The translations under genes were made by a program, and so were the position numbers. This document shows positions 24,641 to 32,390 of a stretch of DNA of 32,390 bases, piece by piece. The notes under the pieces were generated by a model, which was given only the letters and a program-made list of their open reading frames with translations, had not been told where the DNA came from and made no database searches. Positions within the stretch are counted from its first letter, which is position 1. The number at the start of each line of letters is the position of its first letter. The stretch is from JADGGV01 sp035715725 (GTDB lineage: Bacteria; Gemmatimonadota; Gemmatimonadetes; Longimicrobiales; RSA9): the NCBI GenBank assembly GCA_035715725.1, contig DASTKT010000183.1, positions 1-32,390 on the forward strand, read 5' to 3'.

Positions 24641-26494
24641 ATGAGCCGACGCCGGCACATAGCCTCCAGCGGGGTCCCCATCCGGGCTTCCGCCCTGGCG
24701 TACGCATCCCTCGCCCTTCCGGTCCTGGCGGACCTCCTCGGGGGGGGCGGCGAGCGCGCCGCGCTGCTGTGGCTGGTCGCGCTGGCGCCGGTGCTCGTCC
24801 GGGCGCGGCGCGGCGGGATGACGGGGGCGCTTCAGGCGCTCGGCGTCGCCGCGGCGCTCTTCGCCGGCGTGCGGGCGGCGTGGGCGGTGGCGGGTGCGGC
24901 TCCGGCGGGCGCGCTGGCGCTGCCGGTCTTCGCGGCGGTGCTGGCGGCGGGGCTCGGGATCGGCTGGCTGGCGGAGCGGCTGCACCGGGAGCGTGCGCTG
25001 GCCAGCGAGAGCGGCGCGGACGTGAGGCTCGTCGTGGACGCGGCGGGGCGGCTGCGCCACGTGTCGCCGTCGTTCGAGCGGGTCCTCGGCCATGCGCCGG
25101 CGGAGGTGCTCGGCCGGCGGCTCGCGGAGTTCGTGCGCGAGGCGGACGCGGAGGCGCTCTGGTCGGTGGGCGGCGCCACGCCGGGCGATGGCCGGCCGCT
25201 CGAGCTGTCGTTCCGGCATCGCGACGGCGGCTGGCGCGACCTCGAGGCGGTCGCGCGTGACCTGCTCGAGGACCGCTGGGTCGCCGGGATCGTGCTGGAC
25301 TGCCGCGACGCCACGGCGCGGCACCGGGCCGAGGCGCAGGCGCTGCTGCAGCAGCGGATGGACGCGTCGGGGCGCCTGGCGGCCGGCGCCGCGCACGACT
25401 TCAACAACCTGCTCACGGGGCTGATCGGCCACGCGCGGCTGCTGCTCGGCAAGCTCGGGCCGGACGACCCGCGCCGCGGCGACGCGGAGCAGATCCAGCT
25501 CGCGGTGGAGCGGGCCGCGCAGCTCGTGCACCGGCTCCAGGCGTTCAGCCGCCAGCAGGTGCTGCGCCCCGAGGTGCTGGACCTGAACGCCGTCGTCTGG
25601 GGCCTCGACATGGCGCTGCGCGGCACGGTCGGCGAGCGCGTCGAGGTGGCCACGCACCTGGTCGCGGCGCTCGGCCGGGTGAAGGCGGACCCGCGCCAGC
25701 TCGAGGAGGTGCTGCTCGAGCTCGCGGCGAACGCGCGCGACGCCATGCCGGCCGGCGGCACGCTCGAGATCCGCACCGCCGACGTCGAGCTCGACGAGGA
25801 GTTCGTCCGCCAGTACGCCTACCCGGTGCAGACCGGCTCGTACGTGCTCCTCTCGCTGAGCGACACGGGGGAGGGGATCCCGCCCGACGTGCTCCCCCAC
25901 ATCTTCGAGCCGTTCTTCACGACGAAGGGGCCGGGGAAGGGGACCGGTCTCGGGCTCAGCTCCGCCTACGGCGTCGTCAAGCAGTCCGGCGGGTACATCT
26001 GGGCGGAGAGCGCGGTGGGGAAGGGCACCACGTTCCGCGTCTACCTCCCCCGCGTCGAGGAGCAGCCGGCGGACGCGCCGCCGCTCCCGGCCCTCGACGC
26101 GCCCGCCGGCCGCACCGCGACCGTCCTCGTCGTCGAGGACGACGAGATGGTCCGCACGGTCGTGCGTCGCACGCTCCTCGAGGACGGCTACAGCATCCTC
26201 GAGGCGCCGAACGGGCCCGACGCGCTCTGGATCGCCGAGGACTACCCGCACGCCATCGATCTTCTCCTCACCGACATCGTCATGCCCGGCATGAGCGGAA
26301 TCGACCTCGCGCGCCGCCTCGTCGCGCAGCGCGCCGACACCCGGGTGCTGTTCATGTCCGGTCACACCGAGGAGGCCGTCCAGGCGCCCAGCGTCTTCGG
26401 CGCCGAGACCGCCTTCCTCCCCAAGCCATTCACGCCCGAAGGCCTCTCCCGGGCGATCATGGAGGTGCTCAGTGCATCCGGCTCGACTGCCTGA
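24641..26494 (+). CDS. Membrane PAS hybrid histidine kinase with receiver
   Basis: This 617-residue hybrid kinase has about four membrane segments at residues 15-120 and one PAS domain (about 127-225). The HisKA domain has His252 in AAHDFNNLLTG. The HATPase domain has NARDAMPAGG, DTGEGIP and GKGTGLGLSSAYG, and the receiver has Asp545 in LLLTDIVMPGMSG. From HisKA to the end it closely resembles the first hybrid kinase at 20663-23101, so the two probably arose by duplication with exchange of the sensor part. The frame is open further upstream as a shadow of the regulator gene; ATG 24641 has GGAG 7 nt before it and directly precedes the membrane region. Its 3' end overlaps the HD-GYP gene by 23 bp. 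Confidence 0.93.
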   Translation: MSRRRHIASSGVPIRASALAYASLALPVLADLLGGGGERAALLWLVALAPVLVRARRGGMTGALQALGVAAALFAGVRAAWAVAGAAPAGALALPVFAAVLAAGLGIGWLAERLHRERALASESGADVRLVVDAAGRLRHVSPSFERVLGHAPAEVLGRRLAEFVREADAEALWSVGGATPGDGRPLELSFRHRDGGWRDLEAVARDLLEDRWVAGIVLDCRDATARHRAEAQALLQQRMDASGRLAAGAAHDFNNLLTGLIGHARLLLGKLGPDDPRRGDAEQIQLAVERAAQLVHRLQAFSRQQVLRPEVLDLNAVVWGLDMALRGTVGERVEVATHLVAALGRVKADPRQLEEVLLELAANARDAMPAGGTLEIRTADVELDEEFVRQYAYPVQTGSYVLLSLSDTGEGIPPDVLPHIFEPFFTTKGPGKGTGLGLSSAYGVVKQSGGYIWAESAVGKGTTFRVYLPRVEEQPADAPPLPALDAPAGRTATVLVVEDDEMVRTVVRRTLLEDGYSILEAPNGPDALWIAEDYPHAIDLLLTDIVMPGMSGIDLARRLVAQRADTRVLFMSGHTEEAVQAPSVFGAETAFLPKPFTPEGLSRAIMEVLSASGSTA

Positions 26495-27554
26495 GCTCCG
26501 CTGCCCGGAGTCGTTCGCGGACCCCGCCGGGCCGCGCATCCTGATCGTCGACGACGACCGTGGCGTGGCCGACGTCCTGGCCCGCACGCTCGGCCGCGCC
26601 GGCTACGCCCACGTCCAGACCCACACGGATCCCTGGACCGTCGTCGACGCCTACGTGCGCTTCGAGCCGGACCTGCTCGTGCTCGACCTCCACATGCCCG
26701 GCCTCGACGGCTTCGGCGTTCTCGAGCGGCTCCGCCCCGAGATCCCCGCGTTCACGTTCCTCCCCATCGTCGTCCTCACGGGCGACGACGAGCCCGCCAG
26801 CCGCCGGCGTGCGCTCGCCGCCGGCGCCGCCGACTTCGTCGTCAAGCCGTTCGAGGAGGTCGAGACGCTGCTGCGCATCCGCAACCTGCTCACGACCCGC
26901 TCGCTCCACCTCCAGGAGCGGCGCCAGCACCAGGAGCTCGAGCAGCGCGTGCAGGAGCGCACCCACGAGCTGCAGGAGGCGCAGCTCGAGATCCTCGAGC
27001 GCCTCGCCCTCGCCGCCGAATACCACGACGACGTCACCGGCGACCACACCCGCCGCGTCGCCGACGACGCCGCCGACCTCGCCCGCGAGCTCGGCCGCCC
27101 CGACGCCGAGGTCGAGCTGATCCGCCGCGCCGCGCTCCTCCACGACGTCGGCAAGATCGGCATCCCCGAGGCCATCCAGCGCAAGGAGGGGCCGCTCACC
27201 GCCGACGAGTTCAGCATCATGAAGCGCCACACGCTCATCGGCGAGCGGATCCTGGCCGGCAGCCGCTTCCCCGTCCTCCAGATGGCCCGCGAGATCGCCC
27301 ACTGCCACCACGAGCGCTGGGACGGCCGCGGCTACCCGCGCGGCCTGCGCGGCGAGGAGATCCCGATCGTCGCCCGCATCGTCGCCGTCGCCGACGTCTA
27401 CGACGCGCTCACCCACGAGCGCCCCTACAAGGCCGCCTGGACCCCCGCCGCCGCGCTCGCCGAGATCCGGCGCACCGCCGGCATCCACTTCGACCCCGCC
27501 ATCGTCGAGGCCTTCCTCCGCCTCCGCGCCCGGCGCGAGCGCACCGCGGCGTAG
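26472..27554 (+). CDS. REC-HD-GYP response regulator (RpfG-like)
   Basis: This 360-residue regulator probably hydrolyses the second messenger cyclic di-GMP. The receiver domain (about 20-138) has Asp72 in LLVLDLHMPGLDG. A coiled coil follows (about 146-178, rich in Gln and Glu). The HD-GYP domain has GDHTRRV, LLHDVGKIG with His224-Asp225, HCHHERWDGRGYP and the late VADVYDALT motif, so the catalytic set looks complete. The GTG start at 26472 sits inside the end of the hybrid kinase gene, with GGAGG just upstream in the kinase coding region, which indicates translational coupling and a functional pair. It is the last gene of the signalling cluster; a fresh promoter follows. Confidence 0.94.
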   Translation: MHPARLPELRCPESFADPAGPRILIVDDDRGVADVLARTLGRAGYAHVQTHTDPWTVVDAYVRFEPDLLVLDLHMPGLDGFGVLERLRPEIPAFTFLPIVVLTGDDEPASRRRALAAGAADFVVKPFEEVETLLRIRNLLTTRSLHLQERRQHQELEQRVQERTHELQEAQLEILERLALAAEYHDDVTGDHTRRVADDAADLARELGRPDAEVELIRRAALLHDVGKIGIPEAIQRKEGPLTADEFSIMKRHTLIGERILAGSRFPVLQMAREIAHCHHERWDGRGYPRGLRGEEIPIVARIVAVADVYDALTHERPYKAAWTPAAALAEIRRTAGIHFDPAIVEAFLRLRARRERTAA

Positions 27555-27570
27555 CCCGTCCGCCCGCCCG

Positions 27571-27599
27571 TTGAATCCGCCGGCACGGGAGCGTACACT
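27571..27599 (+). promoter_or_regulatory. Sigma-70 promoter of cytochrome b gene
   Basis: TTGAAT (27571-27576) and TACACT (27594-27599) are 17 bp apart. The predicted start is near 27606, 36 nt before the GTG at 27642. Both hexamers are close to consensus. Confidence 0.6.
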
Positions 27600-27641
27600 C
27601 GTGTCGAGCGCTCCTCTCGCCGACCCCGGAAGCCATCGCCC

Positions 27642-28673
27642 GTGCGACGCCACCACCCCATCGTCCGCATCACCCATTGGGTGAACGTCCTCGCCCTGGC
27701 CATCATGGTCGCGAGCGGGCTCCGGATCTTCAACGCGTACCCCGCCTTCGCGCGCCGCGGCGAGGGGTTCTGCTGCTATCCGCTCGAGGGGAAGATGATC
27801 CCGGCCAAGCTCACGTTCGGCGGCTGGCTCGCCGGCGCGCGCAACTGGCACTTCGCCATGATGTGGCTGCTGGCGCTGAACGGGCTCGTCTACGTCGCCT
27901 TCATCTACCTGCACGGCGAGTGGCGCGACCTCGTGCCCCGCCGCGGCGACCTCCGCGACGCCTGGCAGATGGTGAGGTTCTACGCCTTCGCCCGCCGCGA
28001 CCACCCGCACCAGGGGAAGAACAACACGCTGCAGAAGCTGGCGTACTTCGCCATGCCGCTCCTCGGCGCCGCCGCGATCCTGACCGGGCTCGCCATCTGG
28101 AAGCCGGTCCAGCTCGCGCTGCTGACGGATGCGCTGGGCGGCTACGTCTGGGCCCGCTACTGGCACTTCCTGGTCATGCTCGCGCTCGTGCTGCTGACCG
28201 CCGTCCACGTCTTCATGGTCCTCAGCGTCGACCCCTACTCGCTCCGCTCCATCACCACCGGCGGGTGGAACCCGCGCCTCTCCCCCGAGGCCCGCAACGC
28301 CCGTCCGTTCTATCACCTGCTCCCGCGCTGGGGCCGGCCGGCGTCGGCGACCGGCGCGCCGCGGGCCGGCGCCACCGAGCCGCCAGCCGGCCAGTCGCCG
28401 CCCGGCGGGGAGACGCCCGGGAAGCCACCGACCGGCGCAGCGGCGCCCGCGGAGCCGCCGGCCGCCGCGCCGCCACCGACCCGCCGTGCGTCGCCCGGCG
28501 CGTCACCGCGCGACGGCGCCGCGGGGCCGGACCCGGCGAGCGCGCCGTCCAGGCACGGTCCGCCCACCGACGCCGGCTCGGCCGGAGCCGCGCCACGCCC
28601 CGGCCCCGACGAGCCCCCCGCCGGCGACGACCGCACCCACCCCGCCGGCGGCCCCGCCCCGGAGGAGCGCTGA
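27642..28673 (+). CDS. Cytochrome b561-like membrane subunit with long Pro-rich tail
   Basis: This is a di-haem b-type membrane cytochrome expected to pass electrons between the quinone pool and a periplasmic oxidoreductase. Four membrane segments lie at about 10-30, 69-90, 130-152 and 171-193. Candidate haem ligands are His12 (THW), His70 (NWHF), His175 (YWHF) and His189 (AVHVF). The last ~115 residues are a Pro/Ala/Gly/Thr-rich, charged, probably disordered tail that is not typical of the family. The start is GTG at 27642; the hydrophobic core begins at once, so no longer start is likely. The stop is 1 bp before the ATG of the molybdopterin oxidoreductase, its evident partner. The pair resembles membrane-anchored sulphite-oxidase-type systems. 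Confidence 0.9.
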   Translation: MRRHHPIVRITHWVNVLALAIMVASGLRIFNAYPAFARRGEGFCCYPLEGKMIPAKLTFGGWLAGARNWHFAMMWLLALNGLVYVAFIYLHGEWRDLVPRRGDLRDAWQMVRFYAFARRDHPHQGKNNTLQKLAYFAMPLLGAAAILTGLAIWKPVQLALLTDALGGYVWARYWHFLVMLALVLLTAVHVFMVLSVDPYSLRSITTGGWNPRLSPEARNARPFYHLLPRWGRPASATGAPRAGATEPPAGQSPPGGETPGKPPTGAAAPAEPPAAAPPPTRRASPGASPRDGAAGPDPASAPSRHGPPTDAGSAGAAPRPGPDEPPAGDDRTHPAGGPAPEER

Positions 28674-28674
28674 C

Positions 28675-29379
28675 ATGGATCGACGGAGCTTCCTCTCGCT
28701 CGGCAGCGCGTCGCTCGCCGCCGCGGTGGCCGCCGCCTGCAATTCCGACGGCCCCCGCGCCGCCGGCCGGCTGCTCCGCTACGCCGAGCACCGCAACGAG
28801 GGCGTCGAGCGCGCGCTCTTCCGCCACACGTCCATGGACGAGGCCGCCACGAGCCGCCTGGCCGGGCCGGCGTTCCCCAACTACTACGTCTCGGACCGCG
28901 TGCCGGTCTGGGACCCGGCCGTGCGCGGCGCCTGGACGCTCGAGGTCACGGGTGCCGTCCGGCGCCCGATGCGCTTCACGCTGGACGAGTTCGCGCGCCT
29001 CCCGAGCGTCACCCACCGCGTCAACCACTACTGCGTCGAGGGATGGACCGCCGTCACCGAGTGGACCGGCGTGCGCGTGAGCCGCCTCGCCAAGCTCGTC
29101 GGCGCCCGCCCCGACGCCGGCTACGTCGACTTCCAGTCCTTCGACAAGGACTACCACGAGAGCTGGGACATCGAGAGCGCGACGCATCCCCAGACGCTGA
29201 TCGCCTACGCCTGGGAGGGCCGCTTCCTCGGCCCCGCCCACGGCGCCCCCGCCCGCCTGCACTCCCCCGTCAAGCTCGGCTACAAGAACGTGAAGTACCT
29301 GACCCGGATCGTCTTCCTCCCCGAGCGCAACGGCGGGTACTGGAGCGACCAGGGGTACGAGTGGTACGCGGGAACTTAG
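28675..29379 (+). CDS. Molybdopterin-dependent oxidoreductase (sulphite oxidase fold)
   Basis: This 234-residue periplasmic enzyme has only the molybdopterin domain of the sulphite oxidase/MsrP family. The Mo-ligand Cys is Cys120 in NHYCVEGWT. Other family segments are FARLPSVTHRVNHYC, FQSFDKDYHESWD and GYKNVKYLTRI near the end. The N-terminus has RRSFLSLG, a twin-arginine signal, and then AAAC at 19-22, a lipobox, so it may be a Tat-exported lipoprotein. There is no haem or dimerisation domain. It is co-transcribed with the cytochrome b upstream, which should exchange electrons with it. The substrate cannot be told: sulphite, methionine sulphoxide and other oxo compounds are all possible. 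The ATG at 28675 has GGAGG upstream, inside the end of the previous gene. Confidence 0.93.
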   Translation: MDRRSFLSLGSASLAAAVAAACNSDGPRAAGRLLRYAEHRNEGVERALFRHTSMDEAATSRLAGPAFPNYYVSDRVPVWDPAVRGAWTLEVTGAVRRPMRFTLDEFARLPSVTHRVNHYCVEGWTAVTEWTGVRVSRLAKLVGARPDAGYVDFQSFDKDYHESWDIESATHPQTLIAYAWEGRFLGPAHGAPARLHSPVKLGYKNVKYLTRIVFLPERNGGYWSDQGYEWYAGT

Positions 29380-29396
29380 CGGGCGGGCTGGGCTTA

Positions 29397-29849
29397 CGAA
29401 CGGATGCTTTTCACAGGGAGCCTGGGAGTTCGGGAGAACGGCAGCGGGGTGGCGCGGGGCCGACGCATCACGCCGGGAAGCCGCATCCGAGGGACGCCGG
29501 CTCCGACGGCGGATCGGCGAGAACGAGCAGGCCCGGTCAGCCGCGAATCCCCGGTCCCGGCCACGGCACCGGTGACTCGCGCCCCGCGGGTCCAACTCGA
29601 AAAAAAGGGGTTGGACCGGTGGTCCTGGTTCCACCGGTCCAGCTCGAAGAATGAAGTCGCACCGATAACCCTCGTTCCACCGGCCCAACTGAAAAAGGAT
29701 GTTTCGGAGCCGACGAAGCCGCGTCGCCCGGCCGCCGTTCTCCGCGTACTCCGTGCCTCTGCGGTGGACAAATCCGTTCGCAGGCCGACGCCGCTGCGCC
29801 GCCGCCGTTCTCCCCTGCTCCCAAGCTCCCTGTGAAATCAATCCGTTCG
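29397..29849. repeat. 453-bp intergenic element with 46-bp inverted ends
   Basis: The left end 29397-29442 (CGAACGGAT ... TTCACAGGGAGC ... GAGAACGGC) and the right end 29804-29849 are inverted copies with only a few mismatches in 46 bp. A second right-type end, of the CCGCAGAGGCACGGAG subtype, lies at 29735-29780 in the same orientation as the first. No convincing coding sequence or transposase lies within; the minus-strand frames are repeat-derived. It occupies nearly all of the gene-free stretch 29380-29859. Confidence 0.75.
29589..29720. repeat. 46/47-bp direct repeats inside the element
   Basis: Unit 1 (29589-29635) and unit 2 (29636-29681) each begin GGTCCARCTCGAA and end GTTCCACC; a partial third begins at 29682 with GGCCCAACTGAAAAAG. 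A related unit in the opposite orientation lies at 12563-12607 inside the other composite repeat. Confidence 0.65.
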
Positions 29850-29859
29850 TACGCCCGCC

Positions 29860-32154
29860 CTACCGCGTCTCCTCCCCCGGCCGGTACCGCTCCACGGTCC
29901 CCTTATCGACCTCGGGCGCCAGGAACAGCACCTTCTTCAGCTCCCCCCGGGCGAACATCGCCGCCTGGTCCGCGTGGTACGGCGAGTCCTCGCGCGCCGA
30001 CTCGCCGTACGCCAGCACCGAGTACGCCCGCGGCTGGTCGCCGAACTCGACGGCGAGGATCCAGCCGTCGCCGCCGACCGCGCGCAGCTTGCCGTCCGGG
30101 TCCTCGCGGTACTGCAGCACGCGGAAGCAGCCGAGCGCGCCGGTGCACCCGCCGACCGGCACGTCCACGTTGCCGACCCGCACCCGGTGCACGTCCCCCC
30201 AGGCGACGTCCCAGGCGCCGAACCGCTGCTTCGTCGCCTCCACCGCCTCGGCGAACGCCGTGGCTGCCCGCGCCGGGTCGGCCAGCCCCCGCGGCGTCGC
30301 CGTCGGCCGCTCCGGCGACCACGGCTCCCGGTACAGCGCCTTCTCCCGCGACGTCGCCACGCCGCTGCTGTTGATCGCCGCGCCCGCCGCGTAGCGCCGC
30401 CACCACTCCTCGAACAGCACGCCGCCGCGGCTCTCCGGCGCCACCGTGTTGTCCCACTTCTCGATCAGCGCGAGCGCGGCGGCGACGTCGCCCGTCGGGT
30501 TCGTCGCGCGCACCGCCGCCACCAGGTCGGGCTTCACCCGGTCGGCCAGCAGCATGCCGTAGTCGTGCTTGCGCCGGATCACGTCCTCCAGGCTCAGCTT
30601 GTCCTTCCCGCCCACGAGCTGGATCGCGTGCTGGCTGCGCAGCCCCAGGCTCGGCGCCGGGAAGTTCGCCGGGAAGCGCTCCGGCTTCAGCACCGCGTTC
30701 AGGTTCGTGAAGTGGAACGGGTCGTTCTCCTGCTGGATGTAGCCGCCCTTCGGGTTGCGGAGCTGCGGCAGCGAGTCGAACGGCACGAGCCGCGTCCACA
30801 CGTCCGCCGTGCGGTGCGCCGGGATCGCCGCCGTGTCGCCGCCCGGCGCGTGCGGGATCTCCGGCACCGTGCCGTTCCAGACGTAGAAGATGTTGCCCGC
30901 GCGGTCCGCGTACGTGAAGTTCGACGTGCCCCGCGCCAGCATCCGCATCCCGTCCTTCCACTCCTCCAGCGAGCGGGCGCGCATCATCTTCAGGAACTGC
31001 ATCCCGCCGCGGTAGTCGCCGTCGCCCGCGGTCCGCTCCACGTAGATCTTGCCGCCCTGCCGCAGCACGACCGGCCCGAGAGGCGATGTCCAGAACTCCC
31101 GCGTCTCGGTGCCGACCGCGTCGCCGTTCGCGTACTCGATCGTCACCTCCTCGCGCGTGAGCGGCACGGACGCGCCCTCGAACAGGTAGTGGTCCGGCCG
31201 GGTGGGGTCGGCGTCCAGCTCGTAGACCTCGTCCGGGTCGGGCGCGTTGTTCGTCGTCGCCCACCCCAGGTCCCGGTTGAAGCCGCCCACCACGCTGAAC
31301 GGGCCGCCGATCCGGAAATCGCCGTAGAAGTCGAGCACGCCGGGCACCGTCACCTGCGCCTCGTAGTAGCCGGCGTCCCACGAGAGGTGCGGGTTGCGCA
31401 GCAGGATCGCTTTCCCCGACTTCGTGCGGCTCGGCGCCAGCGCCCACGCGTTCGACCCCTCGTCCGCGTCCGAGCCCTGCGGCGTCGCCGCCGCCCGCGC
31501 GCGCGCCCGCGCCCCGCCGCCCGTCAGGTGCTGCACCACCCGCCGCGCCCGACCCGCCGTCGCCAGCTCCACGTCCCGCGCCGCGACGTCGTAGGCGCTG
31601 AACTCCGGCTTCAGCCACGCCGGCAGCTCCGCCGCGTGCGTCTCCACGTACCGGTTGATCCCCGCCGCGAAGCCCTCGTACACGTCCCGCGTATCCGCGT
31701 CCAGCCGCGGGTACGTCTCCACCGCCCGCAGCCACCGCCGCCGCGCCTCGAAGTCGTCGTCGATGCTGTCGTGCCCGAAGTGCAGCCCCCACTCCCCCCG
31801 CGCCTTCACCAGCCCCAGCACCACCCGCTCGCCGTAATCCTGCGCCTGCACGTACGCCAGCCCGAACGCCGCCGCCTTCAGGTTCTCCGCCCGGATGTGC
31901 GGCACCCCGTACGCCGTGCGCACGATCTCGACCTGCTTCGCGATCTCGGCGGGCGTCTGCGCGCCGCCGCGGGCCGCGGCCGGCGCGTGCGCGTCCCGCG
32001 CGTCCGCCGTCCGCGCCGCCGGCGCCTGCGCCCCCGCGCGACCCGCGCCCCCCAGCGCGGCGAACGCGGTGGCGACGACGAGAGTGGCGGAGCGGCGCGT
32101 ACGCCGGCTGCGGCCCGCGGCGGACGGGCGGCCGGCACGATCGGCGCATTGCAT
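29860..32154 (-). CDS. Penicillin-acylase-family Ntn hydrolase, secreted
   Basis: This is an autocatalytically cleaved amidase of 764 residues, expected in the periplasm. An N-terminal signal peptide is likely (basic start, hydrophobic 24-40, cleavage near AGA-QA at about 42). The family entry motif VRTAYGVPHIRAENL starts near residue 78. The N-terminal nucleophile is Ser234 in DEGSNAWALAPSRTKSGK, which would become the first residue of the beta chain. Downstream segments include LRNPHLSW and a late GDGW. Members cleave beta-lactam side chains, acyl-homoserine lactones, or other amides, and the substrate here cannot be decided. ATG 32154 follows GAGGTG at the right distance. It has its own promoter and is separated from the previous genes by the composite repeat. 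Confidence 0.93.
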   Translation of the reverse strand: MQCADRAGRPSAAGRSRRTRRSATLVVATAFAALGGAGRAGAQAPAARTADARDAHAPAAARGGAQTPAEIAKQVEIVRTAYGVPHIRAENLKAAAFGLAYVQAQDYGERVVLGLVKARGEWGLHFGHDSIDDDFEARRRWLRAVETYPRLDADTRDVYEGFAAGINRYVETHAAELPAWLKPEFSAYDVAARDVELATAGRARRVVQHLTGGGARARARAAATPQGSDADEGSNAWALAPSRTKSGKAILLRNPHLSWDAGYYEAQVTVPGVLDFYGDFRIGGPFSVVGGFNRDLGWATTNNAPDPDEVYELDADPTRPDHYLFEGASVPLTREEVTIEYANGDAVGTETREFWTSPLGPVVLRQGGKIYVERTAGDGDYRGGMQFLKMMRARSLEEWKDGMRMLARGTSNFTYADRAGNIFYVWNGTVPEIPHAPGGDTAAIPAHRTADVWTRLVPFDSLPQLRNPKGGYIQQENDPFHFTNLNAVLKPERFPANFPAPSLGLRSQHAIQLVGGKDKLSLEDVIRRKHDYGMLLADRVKPDLVAAVRATNPTGDVAAALALIEKWDNTVAPESRGGVLFEEWWRRYAAGAAINSSGVATSREKALYREPWSPERPTATPRGLADPARAATAFAEAVEATKQRFGAWDVAWGDVHRVRVGNVDVPVGGCTGALGCFRVLQYREDPDGKLRAVGGDGWILAVEFGDQPRAYSVLAYGESAREDSPYHADQAAMFARGELKKVLFLAPEVDKGTVERYRPGEETR

Positions 32155-32237
32155 GTCACCTCGAGGGATGGAGAGGCATGGCGACCCCGGCTCCGGCGCC
32201 GGGCGGGTCCGATCCGAGTGGTCCGTGGATGCCGGGC

Positions 32238-32266
32238 ATTCTAGGCCGCGCGCGCCCCGCCGACAA
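32238..32266 (-). promoter_or_regulatory. Sigma-70 promoter of acylase gene
   Basis: On the minus strand TTGTCG (32266-32261) and TAGAAT (32243-32238) are 17 bp apart. The predicted start is near 32231, giving a leader of about 77 nt. Confidence 0.6.
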
Positions 32267-32281
32267 CCCGGTGGGCGAGGC

Positions 32282-32390
32282 TCAGGACCCCTCGAGGTTC
32301 TCGATCATCCGCTGCAGGGTGTGGATGACCGTCGCGTACTCTTCGTCGCTGATCCCCTCCCGGCTGCGCCGGCGGAACTCGCCGATCCGC
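32282..32390 (-). CDS. C-terminal end of a probable MarR-family regulator (partial)
   Basis: The last 35 codons of a minus-strand gene run off the window edge and end in TGA at 32284-32282. They read IGEFRRRSREGISDEEYATV then HTLQRMIENLEGS. The tail DEEYATVIHTLQRMIENLE is like the C-terminal dimerisation helix of MarR-type regulators. The stretch is too short for certainty. It lies upstream of the acylase on the same strand; the acylase promoter between them argues for separate control. Confidence 0.5.
   Translation of the reverse strand, partial: RIGEFRRRSREGISDEEYATVIHTLQRMIENLEGS

Noticed and set aside
18317..24681. Very long minus-strand frames opposite the P-type ATPase and hybrid kinase/NtrC genes
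   Set aside because: They are Asp/Ala/Val/Gly-rich mirror products of GC-rich coding DNA, with no start context and no motifs.
29394..29841. Small frames inside the composite repeat, with repeated VGPVER/LDRWNQ-like stretches
   Set aside because: They follow the 46-bp units and inverted ends, so they are more likely repeat-derived than real proteins.

Overview
The window is very GC-rich chromosomal DNA, dense with protein-coding genes and without rRNA, tRNA, CRISPR, phage or transposase genes that I can see. A TonB-type energy transducer, a YcbB-like L,D-transpeptidase, sigma-54-type signalling, many PAS kinases, a GlnRS carrying a C-terminal YqeY-like domain, and intergenic repeats with a CCGCAGAG...CAGAGAACG signature together suggest a Gram-negative environmental bacterium. 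Gemmatimonadota is my best guess, but this is inference and no marker gene proves it.

Left part (1-6.5 kb): tandem-repeat spacer, a lipoprotein L,D-transpeptidase (+), a second repeat spacer, then glnS and a TonB-like gene (both -). The transpeptidase and the TonB-like gene each have an almost perfect sigma-54 promoter (GGCACG-N4-TTGC) at a sensible distance.

Centre (6.6-20.5 kb): a PAS/PAS/GAF histidine kinase, then a NarX-like kinase and NarL-like regulator (all -), facing a block of plus-strand genes: universal stress protein, PPOX-fold flavoprotein, second universal stress protein, ADP-forming acyl-CoA synthetase, radical SAM/SPASM protein and a P1B-type ATPase. A DinB-like gene lies among them on the minus strand. 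The four plus-strand transcription units share one promoter plan: boxes of consensus TYCCCSACA, commonly phased about two helical turns apart. The last box lies exactly 21 nt before a TAnnnT-like -10 hexamer in three promoters, with a weaker fourth match. I read this as an uncharacterised stress, low-oxygen or energy-starvation regulon, probably run by the adjacent NarL-type pair.

Right part (20.6-29.4 kb): a signalling operon-like run of hybrid kinase, NtrC-type sigma-54 activator, second (membrane) hybrid kinase and REC-HD-GYP protein, followed by a cytochrome b561-like membrane protein with a molybdopterin oxidoreductase. A composite intergenic repeat (29.4-29.85 kb), related to copies at 12.5 and 16.1 kb, separates these from a minus-strand penicillin-acylase-family Ntn hydrolase. 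The window ends inside a probable MarR-like gene.

Start codons, promoters and operators were read by eye; no database search or motif statistics were run.
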